Assembly: GCA_963678485.1 (NCBI GenBank)
Contig: OY782882.1
Span: 2,170,001 to 2,234,000, forward strand
Direction of reading: 5' to 3'
DNA length: 64,000 nucleotides
Source of the DNA: CALGYY01 sp963678485
GTDB taxonomy: Bacteria > Bacteroidota > Bacteroidia > Bacteroidales > CAIWKO01
Part shown: piece after piece, positions 43,306-52,645 of the stretch
Layout: every line of letters starts with the position of its first letter
Position numbering within the stretch: position 1 is the stretch's first letter
The notes under the pieces: model-generated
Told to the model about the DNA's origin: nothing
Seen by the model: only the letters and a program-made list of their open reading frames with translations
The model's database searches: none
Program-made: the position numbers and the translations under genes

Positions 43306-43848
43306 TTACCAATTATCGTTTTTGATAACTTTGGGCGACATTCCTTCTTTCAAACTCTTTATTAACGCCAGAACTTCGGTGTTAACCTGCTGTATGTAAA
43401 TATCACAAACGGCAGAATATTCCGGATCATTCTTGTCGAGCCAACGCTCTAATGGAAACTTCGATACTTTCATTACGTTGAATTCGGTAAATGTGTAGCG
43501 ATATCTTCCATCCTTAAACTCAAGAATAAGATCGTACTGAACAAGTCCTGCATCCGTTGTTTTATTTCCATTTTTATCGACATTGGAAACTTTAATACGG
43601 TGACGGATCTCAATACGTGCATTGTTCGGGTCGCGCACCCTGGTAGCATCAGCAGCATTTACATAAGTTGCATTAACCCACTCCATACACTGATTGTACA
43701 TTTTGGAAGGAACACCGCCTTCAACAGTTACAACTTCCTGATAAGTGATTTTTTTGGTAACCTCATCAACCGGAACCTGAGCAAATACGGGTCGAACAAA
43801 AAATATCGACCATACGATTACAAGTAAAAAAATCTTTGTGCTTTTCAT
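43306..43848 (-). CDS. Secreted DUF4468-type protein
   Basis: A 180-residue exported protein: signal peptide MKSTKIFLLVIVWSIFFVRP...FAQ. The body matches the DUF4468 family (TBP-like fold) common in Bacteroidota: PVDEVTKKITYQEVVTVEGG, then SKMYNQCMEWVNATYV, then IEIRHRIKV and LVQYDLILEFKDGRYRYTFT. The function of the family is unknown. The gene's own terminator now lies on the far side of the ISAs1 element, so its transcript probably runs into the IS in antisense to the transposase. It is preceded on the - strand by the M23 gene 67 bases away. Confidence 0.75.
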   Translation of the reverse strand: MKSTKIFLLVIVWSIFFVRPVFAQVPVDEVTKKITYQEVVTVEGGVPSKMYNQCMEWVNATYVNAADATRVRDPNNARIEIRHRIKVSNVDKNGNKTTDAGLVQYDLILEFKDGRYRYTFTEFNVMKVSKFPLERWLDKNDPEYSAVCDIYIQQVNTEVLALIKSLKEGMSPKVIKNDNW

Positions 43849-43915
43849 ATAAAGAGTTTTTGGAATTTATAAAAGATATCCGAATGCACCAAAATTATTG
43901 CCATAATGCTATTTG

Positions 43916-45643
43916 CTAGCGAATGAGTGTATAATTCTGCTCAGTAACATTGTTTCTGGCATCAATAACCACCAAATGCAATTCGTTCTTGCCCATCTCA
44001 AATAGCTCATCTATAGGAATAATTAATAAATCATTCTTTTCGTCATATTCCATTAAAGCCCATTTTTTATTTATCTCAGCCCGGTACAATTTTACACCAC
44101 TAAGATTATCGGTAACCGCAATTTTCAAGGCCTGCATTGAATTGATATTTTTATGCGAGCTAAAACCAAGCGGTTTAACAGTAGGAGCGACGGTATCAGC
44201 AACAACCACATAATCGCCGAAGCGATAAGCACGGGTTTCAATATAACCTTCCTTAACATCACCACCTGAATAAACTAGAGAATTGTCTTCTTTAACCCGG
44301 GCAATGACGAGCTTGTTGATATACTGCTCAGGAACTTTATCAATTTTAATAGATAACACCATAGGCTTAATTAATGGCGTTGTGGTCGGTCCAATTCGAT
44401 GCATGGAACCGTAACATGGCACCGGACACTTCATACTTGCGTAGAAAAATTCGGTGGATTCAAGTAACGAATAGGAGGCAAGATCCACCGTAAAATCGTT
44501 AGTTTGATAATGTCCGGGCTGATTCCAGCTAAAGATTTTCGAACTATCAGTTAAAGACTCGGGTGAGAATTCTTTCATGGCTGCCTGACCTTTAACCATA
44601 AAAACCAATTCAGCAGAATTTCCTGAAACATCCTTTGCTCTAAGAGTTACCTTGATGGTTTTCTTTTGATCAAAAGTATACAAACCGCGTTGTAAAATGT
44701 TTCCGTAAATGGGCAGACTATTCCCGCGACTCTTACGGAACATCATATATCGTGAACCTGTGTTGTTGTATTCTTTGTAATCGATAAGGTCGTTTACCAT
44801 ACGGGTTTCGTCGAACGAAAATGAATCAAGTTCAACAGAAAAATACGGAACATCATCCACTAGCATGTCCCACGCGTATATGCCCGCATCATTGGCATTT
44901 CCTGAAACAAAATCTCTAACCAATAAACCGAAAGAACAGCTGCCGGTAACTTTTACAGTATCGGCCAGAGAATATTTATAAATGTTTTTTTCTTGCGTAA
45001 AGGAATAAATAGAAGCTGTATGCTGACCATTTACAAGACTGTTGCTGCCTTCAGGATACACTTTCATTTTTTGAATCATCGGCGAAAGCCCGTCAGAAGC
45101 ATAGATTCCGAATAAAGCCGGATTAATCGGGCGTTCAGTTTTTTCTCTGCGAATCTCGAAATGTAAGTGCGGACCAGAAGAAGCGCCTGTATTTCCTGAG
45201 TATCCAATCAGGTCGCCTTTTTTGAATTTGAACAATGCAGGATCAGGAAGTAATTCTATTTCGAAACTCTGCTTCTCAAGCTGCTTGCGGCGTACATAAT
45301 CTTCCACCACCACATTAAATTCGTTGAGGTGAGCATAAACGCTCACAAAACCGTTAGGATGAGTAATGTAAATCACCCGACCATAGCCGGTTGCAGAAAC
45401 TTTTACACGAGATACATAACCATCCGCAACAGCATAAACACTGGCGCCAAGGCGACCATTAGTAGCAAAGTCAATCCCACTATGCAAATGATCGGGACGA
45501 GGTTCGGCAAATGTTCCAGTGACAAAATGTTTTATTTCGAGCGGGGAACGGAAATATGCAGCCGGTAAAGCTTGTTGTGCCCCCGCTAATAAGGGGAAGA
45601 GCAGCAACACAACGGAGGTGCACAATGTTCGGAAACCTTTCAT
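43916..45643 (-). CDS. Secreted M23-family (LytM) peptidase
   Basis: A 575-residue secreted protein. I start it at the Met encoded at 45643 (MKGFRTLCTSVVLLLFPLLA, ending GAQQ), because the longer frame prepends 38 residues that run into the upstream gene's spacer. The LytM domain is N-terminal: PRPDHLHSGIDFATNGR (zinc His and Asp), YGRVIYITHPNGFVSVYAHL, and the HxH signature SGPHLHFEI. The remaining 400 residues are beta-rich (Ig-like) without enzyme motifs. It probably cleaves cell-wall peptide crosslinks or acts as an activator of amidases. It is downstream of the protease-like TPR gene on the - strand. Confidence 0.87.
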   Translation of the reverse strand: MKGFRTLCTSVVLLLFPLLAGAQQALPAAYFRSPLEIKHFVTGTFAEPRPDHLHSGIDFATNGRLGASVYAVADGYVSRVKVSATGYGRVIYITHPNGFVSVYAHLNEFNVVVEDYVRRKQLEKQSFEIELLPDPALFKFKKGDLIGYSGNTGASSGPHLHFEIRREKTERPINPALFGIYASDGLSPMIQKMKVYPEGSNSLVNGQHTASIYSFTQEKNIYKYSLADTVKVTGSCSFGLLVRDFVSGNANDAGIYAWDMLVDDVPYFSVELDSFSFDETRMVNDLIDYKEYNNTGSRYMMFRKSRGNSLPIYGNILQRGLYTFDQKKTIKVTLRAKDVSGNSAELVFMVKGQAAMKEFSPESLTDSSKIFSWNQPGHYQTNDFTVDLASYSLLESTEFFYASMKCPVPCYGSMHRIGPTTTPLIKPMVLSIKIDKVPEQYINKLVIARVKEDNSLVYSGGDVKEGYIETRAYRFGDYVVVADTVAPTVKPLGFSSHKNINSMQALKIAVTDNLSGVKLYRAEINKKWALMEYDEKNDLLIIPIDELFEMGKNELHLVVIDARNNVTEQNYTLIR

Positions 45644-45689
45644 GTGTCTGTAATTTTTAGGAGTTATCGTAACAAAAGAAAGTGGAAAA

Positions 45690-46721
45690 TTATTTCTCCT
45701 TTTCCACATCACAGAATTCTTTAACCAATTTAAATGCTTCATTGAAGCCAAGTTCATAAGACTTTACCCAGTCTTCGCAGGCTCCTTCCTTATCGCCCAA
45801 TTCAGCACGTGTGATACCGCGCAAATCGTAAGCTTCAGCAAAATTTGGTTCTATATCGAGGGCTTTATTAAAATCATCAAGTGCGTCTTTGTATTGAAGT
45901 AACAATACTTTGGCCTGACCACGAAATACATAAGCATCAGGATCAGAAGGCGCAAGTTTAATTGCATTACTGAATTTCTCAATAGCACCCTTATAATCCT
46001 TAGCAAGCAACTTAGCATTGCCCTGATTGATATACTGTGAAACCAAGGCGCTTTTCTCGCGGGATTCGTTTTGAATGATGTGCGGAGGATCAAGATTCTT
46101 TAAATCTTCAGGCGTATCGCTCTTTGTAGCAAGCAACTCTTTAATTTTTTCAGCGGGAATGGCAAAATTGTAATTGGTATCAAGAATGGGGGAGGGAATA
46201 GAGATACCCAACAGTTTTCCTTCTGCATTTAATACGGGCAGACCGCTATTTTCGAGAACAACAGAAGCACCAATCTGGATGAGCTTTATGGTACCAAAGT
46301 CCTTCATCTCAATTACACTACCTTCGCCAATGCCAAGGGTTTGATCGTTTTTATGAAGAAATAAATATAATTTTTCGTCTTTTACAGGAGCAGTTGCAGC
46401 AAATTCCAGTGGTATACCCTGAGGAGCACTCACTTTAAGAATTACCAGATTGAGTTCTTCGCTGGCAGCAACATAACCCAATACATCCAGCGATAAAGTC
46501 TCGCTAAGAACAGCTTTGGCAGCTCCGTTACGAGCTTTGTTGATTACCTGATAATTTGTAACCACTAAGTCTTTATCAATGAAAAAACCATATCCTAAAT
46601 CATCAACATTTCGAAGGGTCACAAGCGATGGCATGCTCTTATAGTAAATACTTTGCATATCCTGAGCAAAGGCTGAAACAACAAGCAACATGCTAAAAAA
46701 CAGAACAATAACCTTTTTCAT
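45690..46721 (-). CDS. Trypsin-like pseudo-protease with TPR repeats
   Basis: A 343-residue exported protein (signal peptide MKKVIVLFFSMLLVVSAFAQ). Residues about 25-195 have the fold signature of HtrA-type serine proteases: GYGFFIDKDLVVTNYQVI, LNLVILKV, VVLENSGLPVLNAEGKLLGI. The catalytic His is replaced by Gln58, and the Asp position appears to be Asn91, while Ser159 remains. The enzyme should be inactive. Residues about 225-335 are three TPR repeats (YINQGNAKLLAKDYKGAIEK, DAYVFRGQAKVLLLQYKDAL, EAYDLRGITRAELGDKEGAC). It may be a binding or scaffold protein in the periplasm. It is followed by the M23 peptidase gene on the same strand. Confidence 0.8.
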   Translation of the reverse strand: MKKVIVLFFSMLLVVSAFAQDMQSIYYKSMPSLVTLRNVDDLGYGFFIDKDLVVTNYQVINKARNGAAKAVLSETLSLDVLGYVAASEELNLVILKVSAPQGIPLEFAATAPVKDEKLYLFLHKNDQTLGIGEGSVIEMKDFGTIKLIQIGASVVLENSGLPVLNAEGKLLGISIPSPILDTNYNFAIPAEKIKELLATKSDTPEDLKNLDPPHIIQNESREKSALVSQYINQGNAKLLAKDYKGAIEKFSNAIKLAPSDPDAYVFRGQAKVLLLQYKDALDDFNKALDIEPNFAEAYDLRGITRAELGDKEGACEDWVKSYELGFNEAFKLVKEFCDVEKEK

Positions 46722-46935
46722 ATCACATAATTTTTTTCAAAGATACAAGTTTATACCCATATGAAAGCAATAGGTAATCCGACTTTTCAACAATAAACTA
46801 ATGAAAAAACTTCATTATATTCACATTGCATAAGCAAAGCCTGTCTACCTTTACGGAAATTTTATGTCCGACCGGGCATTTTTACTGCGTCAACAATAAG
46901 CGCATTTCTATTCAAAATCCTAGATAAATCCTACT

Positions 46936-49098
46936 ATGAGAAATCAAAAAAAAGACAAAAAAAATCAAACAACACGCGCCACATTTGCAAAAACCATATT
47001 AACTGCATTTTTCGAAAATCCCACTAAGGGAATGAATTATAAACAGATTGCAGCAAAATTAGGCATCATCGATTCCGCCAGCCGCGAACTGCTTAAAATC
47101 TTTCTTGAACGTCTGATTGCTGATGGCAGCCTCATTGAACAAAACCGAGGTAAATTCGTGCTCAGCCCGAAAGCTATGGAACAGGCTGAAGGAAGTGGAC
47201 AAGTTCTTATTGGACGCGTTGATCTCAAAGCCTCAGGCATGGCCTTTATTTCCGTAGAAGGAATGGAAGATGATATTTTTGTTTCTCCTTCTCACACCAA
47301 TCACGCACTTCACGGCGATATGGTTAAAGTTCGTTTGTTTCCCTCCCGTAAATCGGCCAAACCCGAAGGTAAGATTATCGAAATTGTTTCGAGAGGAAGA
47401 GAACAATTTGTGGGGACGCTGACTTCTTCAAAGTACTATGGAATCTTCACTGCAGACGGACAGCATATGCCGCTGGATATTTTAATCCCAACCAACAGTT
47501 ACGGCGGAGCTAAAAGTGGCGATAAAGTAGTAGTGAAGATTACTGGATGGCCCGATAATTCATCAAATCCGCAAGGTATTGTTGTTAGAGTTTTAGGAAA
47601 ACCTGGACTTAACGAAGTGGAAATGCAGTCAATTTTAGTTGACTACGGCTTTCCTCTAGAGTTTCCTGCAATTGTTGAAAAAGCTGCTGCAGCCATACCC
47701 ACAGCAATCACTGCTGCTGAAATTAAGAAAAGACGCGACTTTCGTGAAATCTTTACCCTGACAATCGACCCCGAAGATGCAAAGGATTTTGATGATGCCC
47801 TTTCGCTACGTAAGACAGAAGAGGGTTTGTGGGAAGTGGGCGTACATATCGCCGATGTTTCTCATTATGTCACTCCCGGAGGTATTATCGATACTGAAGC
47901 AGAAGAACGGGCAACTTCGATATATCTTGTAGACCGAACCATTCCTATGTTACCGGAAGTTCTTTCGAATAATTTGTGCTCGCTGAGTCCGCACGAAGAC
48001 AAGCTTTGTTTTTCTGCAATATTCGAAATGAACGATCAGTGCAAGATTTCTAAGGAATGGTACGGAAGAACAATCATACATTCAAAACGACGATTCAATT
48101 ATGACGAGGTTCAGCAAATCATCGAAACCGGAAATGGAGATTTCGCTGAAGAAATAGGTACACTTCACAAACTGGCCTCCAAACTTAGAGAAGCACGCTT
48201 CAGTAATGGTTCTATCGCTTTCGAAACCGAAGAAGTAAAATTCAAACTCGACGAAAAAGGAAAGCCGATCAGTGCTTTCGTTAAAGAGTATAAAGATTCT
48301 AACAAACTCATAGAGGACTTTATGTTGCTTGCTAATCGAAAGGTTGCAGAGTATGTCCACAATCTGAAAAAGGATAAGGAAGGTCCCACTTTTGTTTATC
48401 GTATCCACGATGTTCCCAATCCTGAAAAGTTAGGACAATTCAATGAATTCATTTCAAAAATGGGTTATCAAATCAAGACCACTTCTCCTAAAACCATGTC
48501 ACAATCTTTTAATCAGCTTTTCATTAAATTAAAAGGCAAGGGTGAAGAAAATATGATTTCTAACCTGGCCGTGCGCACCATGGCCAAAGCAGTATACTCT
48601 ACAACCAACATTGGCCACTATGGACTGGCTTTCAAATATTACACACATTTTACTTCACCCATACGTCGCTATCCCGACCTCCTTGTACATCGCATGTTGG
48701 ATGCCTACCTAAGTGGAAAAGCAACCTTCGATAAAGCACAGTACGAAAAGCTTTGTCAACATTGCTCCGATATGGAACGCAAAGCCACCGAAGCAGAACG
48801 TGCATCGATTAAATACAAACAAGCCGAATTCCTACTCGACAAAGTAGGACAGGATTTCTTTGGTTTGATTTCCGGAGTCAGCAAATGGGGCCTCTATGTA
48901 GAGCTTGAAGGAACCAAATGTGAAGGTCTGGTTTCTATACGCGATATGACTGACGATTACTACGTAATTGATGAAGAAAACTACGTAGTAACCGGCCAGT
49001 CACGCGGAAAAAAATACCGCCTTGGAGATCGTATTAAAGTAAAAGTAAAGAAAATCGATCTTCACAAAAAAACGATTGACTTCTCTCTGGCCCGCTAG
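46936..49098 (+). CDS. rnr: Ribonuclease R
   Basis: A 720-residue exoribonuclease of usual length. Order of domains: an N-terminal winged helix (NYKQIAAKLGI), cold-shock domains with IFVSPSHTNHALHGDMVKVR, the catalytic RNB domain with TIDPEDAKDFDDALSL (metal-binding Asp residues) and HFTSPIRRYPDLLVHRML, and a C-terminal S1 domain (FFGLISGVSKWGLYVELEG). It degrades structured RNA from the 3' end. It stands alone on the + strand between two - strand groups. A TTG ... TACCTTTA promoter-like pair lies near 46826-46853, with imperfect -7. Confidence 0.97.
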   Translation: MRNQKKDKKNQTTRATFAKTILTAFFENPTKGMNYKQIAAKLGIIDSASRELLKIFLERLIADGSLIEQNRGKFVLSPKAMEQAEGSGQVLIGRVDLKASGMAFISVEGMEDDIFVSPSHTNHALHGDMVKVRLFPSRKSAKPEGKIIEIVSRGREQFVGTLTSSKYYGIFTADGQHMPLDILIPTNSYGGAKSGDKVVVKITGWPDNSSNPQGIVVRVLGKPGLNEVEMQSILVDYGFPLEFPAIVEKAAAAIPTAITAAEIKKRRDFREIFTLTIDPEDAKDFDDALSLRKTEEGLWEVGVHIADVSHYVTPGGIIDTEAEERATSIYLVDRTIPMLPEVLSNNLCSLSPHEDKLCFSAIFEMNDQCKISKEWYGRTIIHSKRRFNYDEVQQIIETGNGDFAEEIGTLHKLASKLREARFSNGSIAFETEEVKFKLDEKGKPISAFVKEYKDSNKLIEDFMLLANRKVAEYVHNLKKDKEGPTFVYRIHDVPNPEKLGQFNEFISKMGYQIKTTSPKTMSQSFNQLFIKLKGKGEENMISNLAVRTMAKAVYSTTNIGHYGLAFKYYTHFTSPIRRYPDLLVHRMLDAYLSGKATFDKAQYEKLCQHCSDMERKATEAERASIKYKQAEFLLDKVGQDFFGLISGVSKWGLYVELEGTKCEGLVSIRDMTDDYYVIDEENYVVTGQSRGKKYRLGDRIKVKVKKIDLHKKTIDFSLAR

Positions 49099-49124
49099 AA
49101 TTAGGCCTTTTGAAGTGTAAGTGT

Positions 49125-49877
49125 TTAGACAATCTGCAATCGTTTAAACACTTCCTTTTTGTAAAGCCCACCCATTGGCAATACTGTCATCTTTCCTTCA
49201 ATGATTAACTCGGGATATTTGATGGCTGCAATCTTGTTCAATCGCACAATGTAGGAACGATGAACACGAATGAATTCGCTTTCAGGAAGAATTTTCAATA
49301 TTTCCTTCATCGAAGTATGAGTGGTAAATACCGCATCAAAGGTGTGAATAAGAATATAATCCTTTAATGCCTCAACATAGCATATATCCTGCAATTCAAT
49401 ACGCTTTAGCTTATACTCAGAACGAATGAAAATACAATTCTTTTCTTCGCGGTTTTGTAATAACGACAAATAATGCTCGCGTTCGTTTTTAAGATTAATT
49501 GCATGATTGTGACGATCAAGAGCGATACTGATTGTAGCCATTAGCTCTGCCTCATCAAGTGGCTTTTTGATAAATCCATATGGCTCTGCCAAATGAGCCT
49601 CCTCAAGTATTTGCATATCTAATTGTTCGCTGAGATAAACAACAGGAACATCGCATACTTCGCGCATGCGGCATGCAGTTTCAACACCGTTCACCGGACC
49701 TTTGAGTGAAAGATCTACCAGTAGTAATCCGGGTTTTAAATGAGAAATTTCTTCCAGGGCTAAACTGCCGGTAGGAAATACACCTAGCACTTCACATCCC
49801 ATCCGTGGTAAACGTTGTTTAAGGTCATTTACGACCATGAGATCGTCATCGACGATCACTACACCGGTTTTTTTCAT
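49125..49877 (-). CDS. LytTR-family response regulator
   Basis: A 250-residue two-domain regulator. The receiver (1-120) has the acidic pair VDDD at residues 10-12, the phospho-acceptor Asp55 in LLLVDLSLKG, a Ser at the usual Thr position (VVYLSE) and the Lys in FIKKPLDE. The C-terminal 100 residues are a LytTR DNA-binding domain: LQDICYVEALKDYILIHTFD, MKEILKILPESEFIRVHRSY, IVRLNKIAAI. It probably responds to an unlinked LytS-type kinase. Upstream, 318 bases without a gene hold a long palindrome that could be its operator or that of another regulator. Confidence 0.92.
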   Translation of the reverse strand: MKKTGVVIVDDDLMVVNDLKQRLPRMGCEVLGVFPTGSLALEEISHLKPGLLLVDLSLKGPVNGVETACRMREVCDVPVVYLSEQLDMQILEEAHLAEPYGFIKKPLDEAELMATISIALDRHNHAINLKNEREHYLSLLQNREEKNCIFIRSEYKLKRIELQDICYVEALKDYILIHTFDAVFTTHTSMKEILKILPESEFIRVHRSYIVRLNKIAAIKYPELIIEGKMTVLPMGGLYKKEVFKRLQIV

Positions 49878-50195
49878 AAGTATTTTGTTTTTGTTTGGCG
49901 TAAAAATACCGGTAAAAAATTATTTAGTCATTTGAAGATGGCAAAAAACACCGACATTGTTCAGATTTTAAGCATATTGTATTTTTAATATATACCTACA
50001 AATAATAAAATAAAAAGAGAGAAATCAATAATATTGCTAATTTGCATACAATACTAATTTAGTATTCTATGCAAAAAATCAACATAGTAAAAGAACATGC
50101 GATTGTATTTTATTATTCCCATTTTGGGAAAATTATATAGGTAAGAAGGCAATATAACCTATATATTTTTTTGAGTTTCAGGTAATAAAACCCGA
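49878..50195. promoter_or_regulatory. AT-rich gap with three palindromes
   Basis: No gene. Three dyads lie in a row: a 35-base near-perfect palindrome at 50041-50075 (TTTGCATA, C, AATACTAA, then T, and the mirror arm; one C-C mismatch), TTCCCA-TTT-TGGGAA at 50116-50130, and TATATAGGT / ACCTATATA at 50134-50165. The last may serve as a weak terminator of the MORN gene; the first looks like a binding site for a dimeric regulator. Confidence 0.5.
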
Positions 50196-51707
50196 TTATT
50201 TATCTATATCTTCGTCAATCTTACTTCCGTCAATACTAATTTCTACCCCGTCGGAGTATTCTACAGTAAGCAAACGTAAACCTTCATATGAATTTAAAAT
50301 CCAATTGCCTTCACGTTTACCAGCAATGAAACGACCCTTTTCTTTTACCTTTCCGTTGTCCCAATACCAAATATGTTCACCATCGGGTAAACCTTCGATA
50401 TAACTTCCTTCAAAGTATAACTGTCCGTTATAATAGCTTTTCCATAAGCCTTCCTTTTTACCATTCACATAGGAGCCTATTTCTTTATCATCATTGACTT
50501 CATAAAACCATTCTCCGTCTTCTTCTCCTTCAATAAAATTACCTTTCACAATGACTTTCCCACTATCCGATAACTCAGTCATCATTCCGTCAGCCAGACC
50601 ATTTTTCATTTGCTCTTCCCGCTTGATATTTCCGCTTTCGTAATACCACTTCCATATTCCATCAGCTTTACCAGAAGAATTATAGGTTCCTATTTGTTCC
50701 TGTTTTCCATCTTTATAAAAGAATTTCCAGGGACCAGTGCGGTGATTGTCAACATAAGATCCTTCGCCCATTAATTCTCCACCATCATAAAATTCCTTCC
50801 ATGGTCCCTGACGTTTTCCGCTTTCGTCAATGATGCCTTGACCCACAATTATTCCAGCTTTGAAAATATATCCACGAACGACTTTTCCTTCCTGATCATA
50901 TTCCCTGCGGACACCTTCAGGAATATCGTCTTTGTAACTAGCAACAACTTTGGGTTTTCCATTTCTGTAATAATCCGTACGAACCTCATAGCTTGCTAAC
51001 TCAGGTGCATCAACGATTTCTACATCGTTAGCATACTTCTTTATATATAAAAGATTACCTTTAGCATCATATTCTTTGAAGTACCCGTTCAGTTTTCCAT
51101 AATTATAAGTGCACTCAGTTTTAAGCGTTTCATCCGGAAAAAATGTTTTCCATACTCCATGTTTTAATCCATCTCTGGTACGGTTTATATTTTCCGAACT
51201 GATTAAATATCCTCGTTTGTATTCAGATATATTGATTACGGTTCCATCATGAGCATATTCCCAGGCAAGCCCTTCTTCACGTCCATCAGTAAAGAATACT
51301 TTTTTCTTTAAAGTTCCATCACTATATAACCAACGGCTCCAGCCTTGCTTTACATCATTTACAAAATTTTCCTCTATGGTTTCCTTTTTCTGAAACGTCC
51401 GTCTTATCCCGTTTTTCTTACCTTCTTTGTAATTTATTTCTAATGTTAGTTTAGCTGAATCGCTATAAAATTTCCAGGTACTGTCTAACTGAAAATTTTT
51501 CCGGTTTCCTTCAGTTTTCAAAACACCATTTTCGTAATATGTTTTCCAATATCCATCAGGTTGACCATTTACCATGGTTCCTTCGCTTGATAAATTACCA
51601 CTTGGATAATGAAATTTATTATATCCATTGGCAACAATCGTGTCTTGCGCCTGAATATTAATAGCAAAGAGAATACTTATCAATAAAACTAAAAGTCCTT
51701 TTTTCAT
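50196..51707 (-). CDS. Secreted MORN-repeat (YwqK-like) protein
   Basis: A 503-residue exported protein with signal peptide MKKGLLVLLISILFAINIQAQ. From residue 30 it consists of about 18 MORN-type repeats of 20-24 residues with the pattern G-x-W-K-x-Y-Y-x-x-G (for example GQPDGYWKTYYENGVLKTEG and KEGLWKSYYNGQLYFEGSY), forming a repetitive beta meander. Database names such as YwqK-family antitoxin rest on the repeat alone and should not be taken as a function. The last repeats end in an acidic tail (KIDEDIDK). It overlaps nadA by 4 bases (ATGA), so the two are translationally coupled. Purpose unknown; such proteins often lie at the cell surface. Confidence 0.78.
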   Translation of the reverse strand: MKKGLLVLLISILFAINIQAQDTIVANGYNKFHYPSGNLSSEGTMVNGQPDGYWKTYYENGVLKTEGNRKNFQLDSTWKFYSDSAKLTLEINYKEGKKNGIRRTFQKKETIEENFVNDVKQGWSRWLYSDGTLKKKVFFTDGREEGLAWEYAHDGTVINISEYKRGYLISSENINRTRDGLKHGVWKTFFPDETLKTECTYNYGKLNGYFKEYDAKGNLLYIKKYANDVEIVDAPELASYEVRTDYYRNGKPKVVASYKDDIPEGVRREYDQEGKVVRGYIFKAGIIVGQGIIDESGKRQGPWKEFYDGGELMGEGSYVDNHRTGPWKFFYKDGKQEQIGTYNSSGKADGIWKWYYESGNIKREEQMKNGLADGMMTELSDSGKVIVKGNFIEGEEDGEWFYEVNDDKEIGSYVNGKKEGLWKSYYNGQLYFEGSYIEGLPDGEHIWYWDNGKVKEKGRFIAGKREGNWILNSYEGLRLLTVEYSDGVEISIDGSKIDEDIDK

Positions 51708-52645
51708 GAACCCTGCTTTTTAAACTGTGCTGAAATTTCCAACATTTTAATTATGGGTTTCCGTGCTAATTGCATTATTTGTTCATCAAGCAAAATTTCC
51801 GGCTTTTCATCCCTCAAGCAAAGATACACTTTTTCAAGGGTATTCATTTTCATATATTCACAATCGTTACATGCACAGCTTTCATCGGCGGGAACAATGA
51901 TGAATTCCTTTTCCGGTGCAGATTTTTTCATTTGATGCAAAATACCTGTTTCGGTAGCAACGATATACTTTCTGCTCCTGTCAGTTTTTATAAATTCTAG
52001 CATACGTGCTGTTGAACCAATAAAATCGGCCATTTCAAGAATAACAGCTTTACATTCGGGATGAGCTATTAATTTTGCATCAGAATTTTTCAGTTTTAAT
52101 GCCATCACTTTTTCAGCATTCAAGGCTTCATGGACTTTACAGGAGCCATTCCATAACAGCATTTTCCTTCCAGTAATCTGATTTATATAGGCTCCCAAAT
52201 TTTTATCCGGTGCAAAAATAATCGGCTGATCTTCTGGAAAAGAATTTACAATTTGTACCGCATTTCCTGAAGTACAAATAACATCGGAAAGTGTTTTAAT
52301 CTGGGCTGAACAATTTATGTAGGAAATCACAACATGTCCCGGATGTTGTTCCTTAAACTTTTTAAAATCTTCGTAACCACACGAATCGGCTAAAGAACAT
52401 CCCGCATTCAAATCCGGCAACCAAACCTTTTTTTCAGGATTCAAAATTTTTGCAGTTTCCGCCATAAAGTGAACACCGGCAAATAATATACTATCAGCCT
52501 TTGTTTCTGCAGCCCGTTGAGAAAGCCCCAAACTGTCTTCAACAAAATCCGCTATTTCCTGAATTTCGGGAAGCTGATAATAGTGCGCAAGGATTACTGT
52601 ATTTTTCTGTACTTTTAATTCGTGAATTTTTTCAGCTAAAGTCAT
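51704..52645 (-). CDS. nadA: Quinolinate synthase A
   Basis: A 313-residue Fe-S enzyme. The three cluster-binding cysteines are recognisable in AGCSLADSCGY, in NGSCKVHEAL or HPECKA region, and in DESCACNDCEYM at the C-terminus. Blocks ILAHYYQLPEIQEIADFVEDS split, VMSYINCSAQIK-like and FAPDKNLGAYI agree with NadA. It condenses iminoaspartate and dihydroxyacetone phosphate to quinolinate in NAD synthesis. NadB is not in the window. It is the first gene of a two-gene unit with the MORN protein and is divergent from rpiB across a 516-base AT-rich gap. Confidence 0.94.
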   Translation of the reverse strand: MTLAEKIHELKVQKNTVILAHYYQLPEIQEIADFVEDSLGLSQRAAETKADSILFAGVHFMAETAKILNPEKKVWLPDLNAGCSLADSCGYEDFKKFKEQHPGHVVISYINCSAQIKTLSDVICTSGNAVQIVNSFPEDQPIIFAPDKNLGAYINQITGRKMLLWNGSCKVHEALNAEKVMALKLKNSDAKLIAHPECKAVILEMADFIGSTARMLEFIKTDRSRKYIVATETGILHQMKKSAPEKEFIIVPADESCACNDCEYMKMNTLEKVYLCLRDEKPEILLDEQIMQLARKPIIKMLEISAQFKKQGS

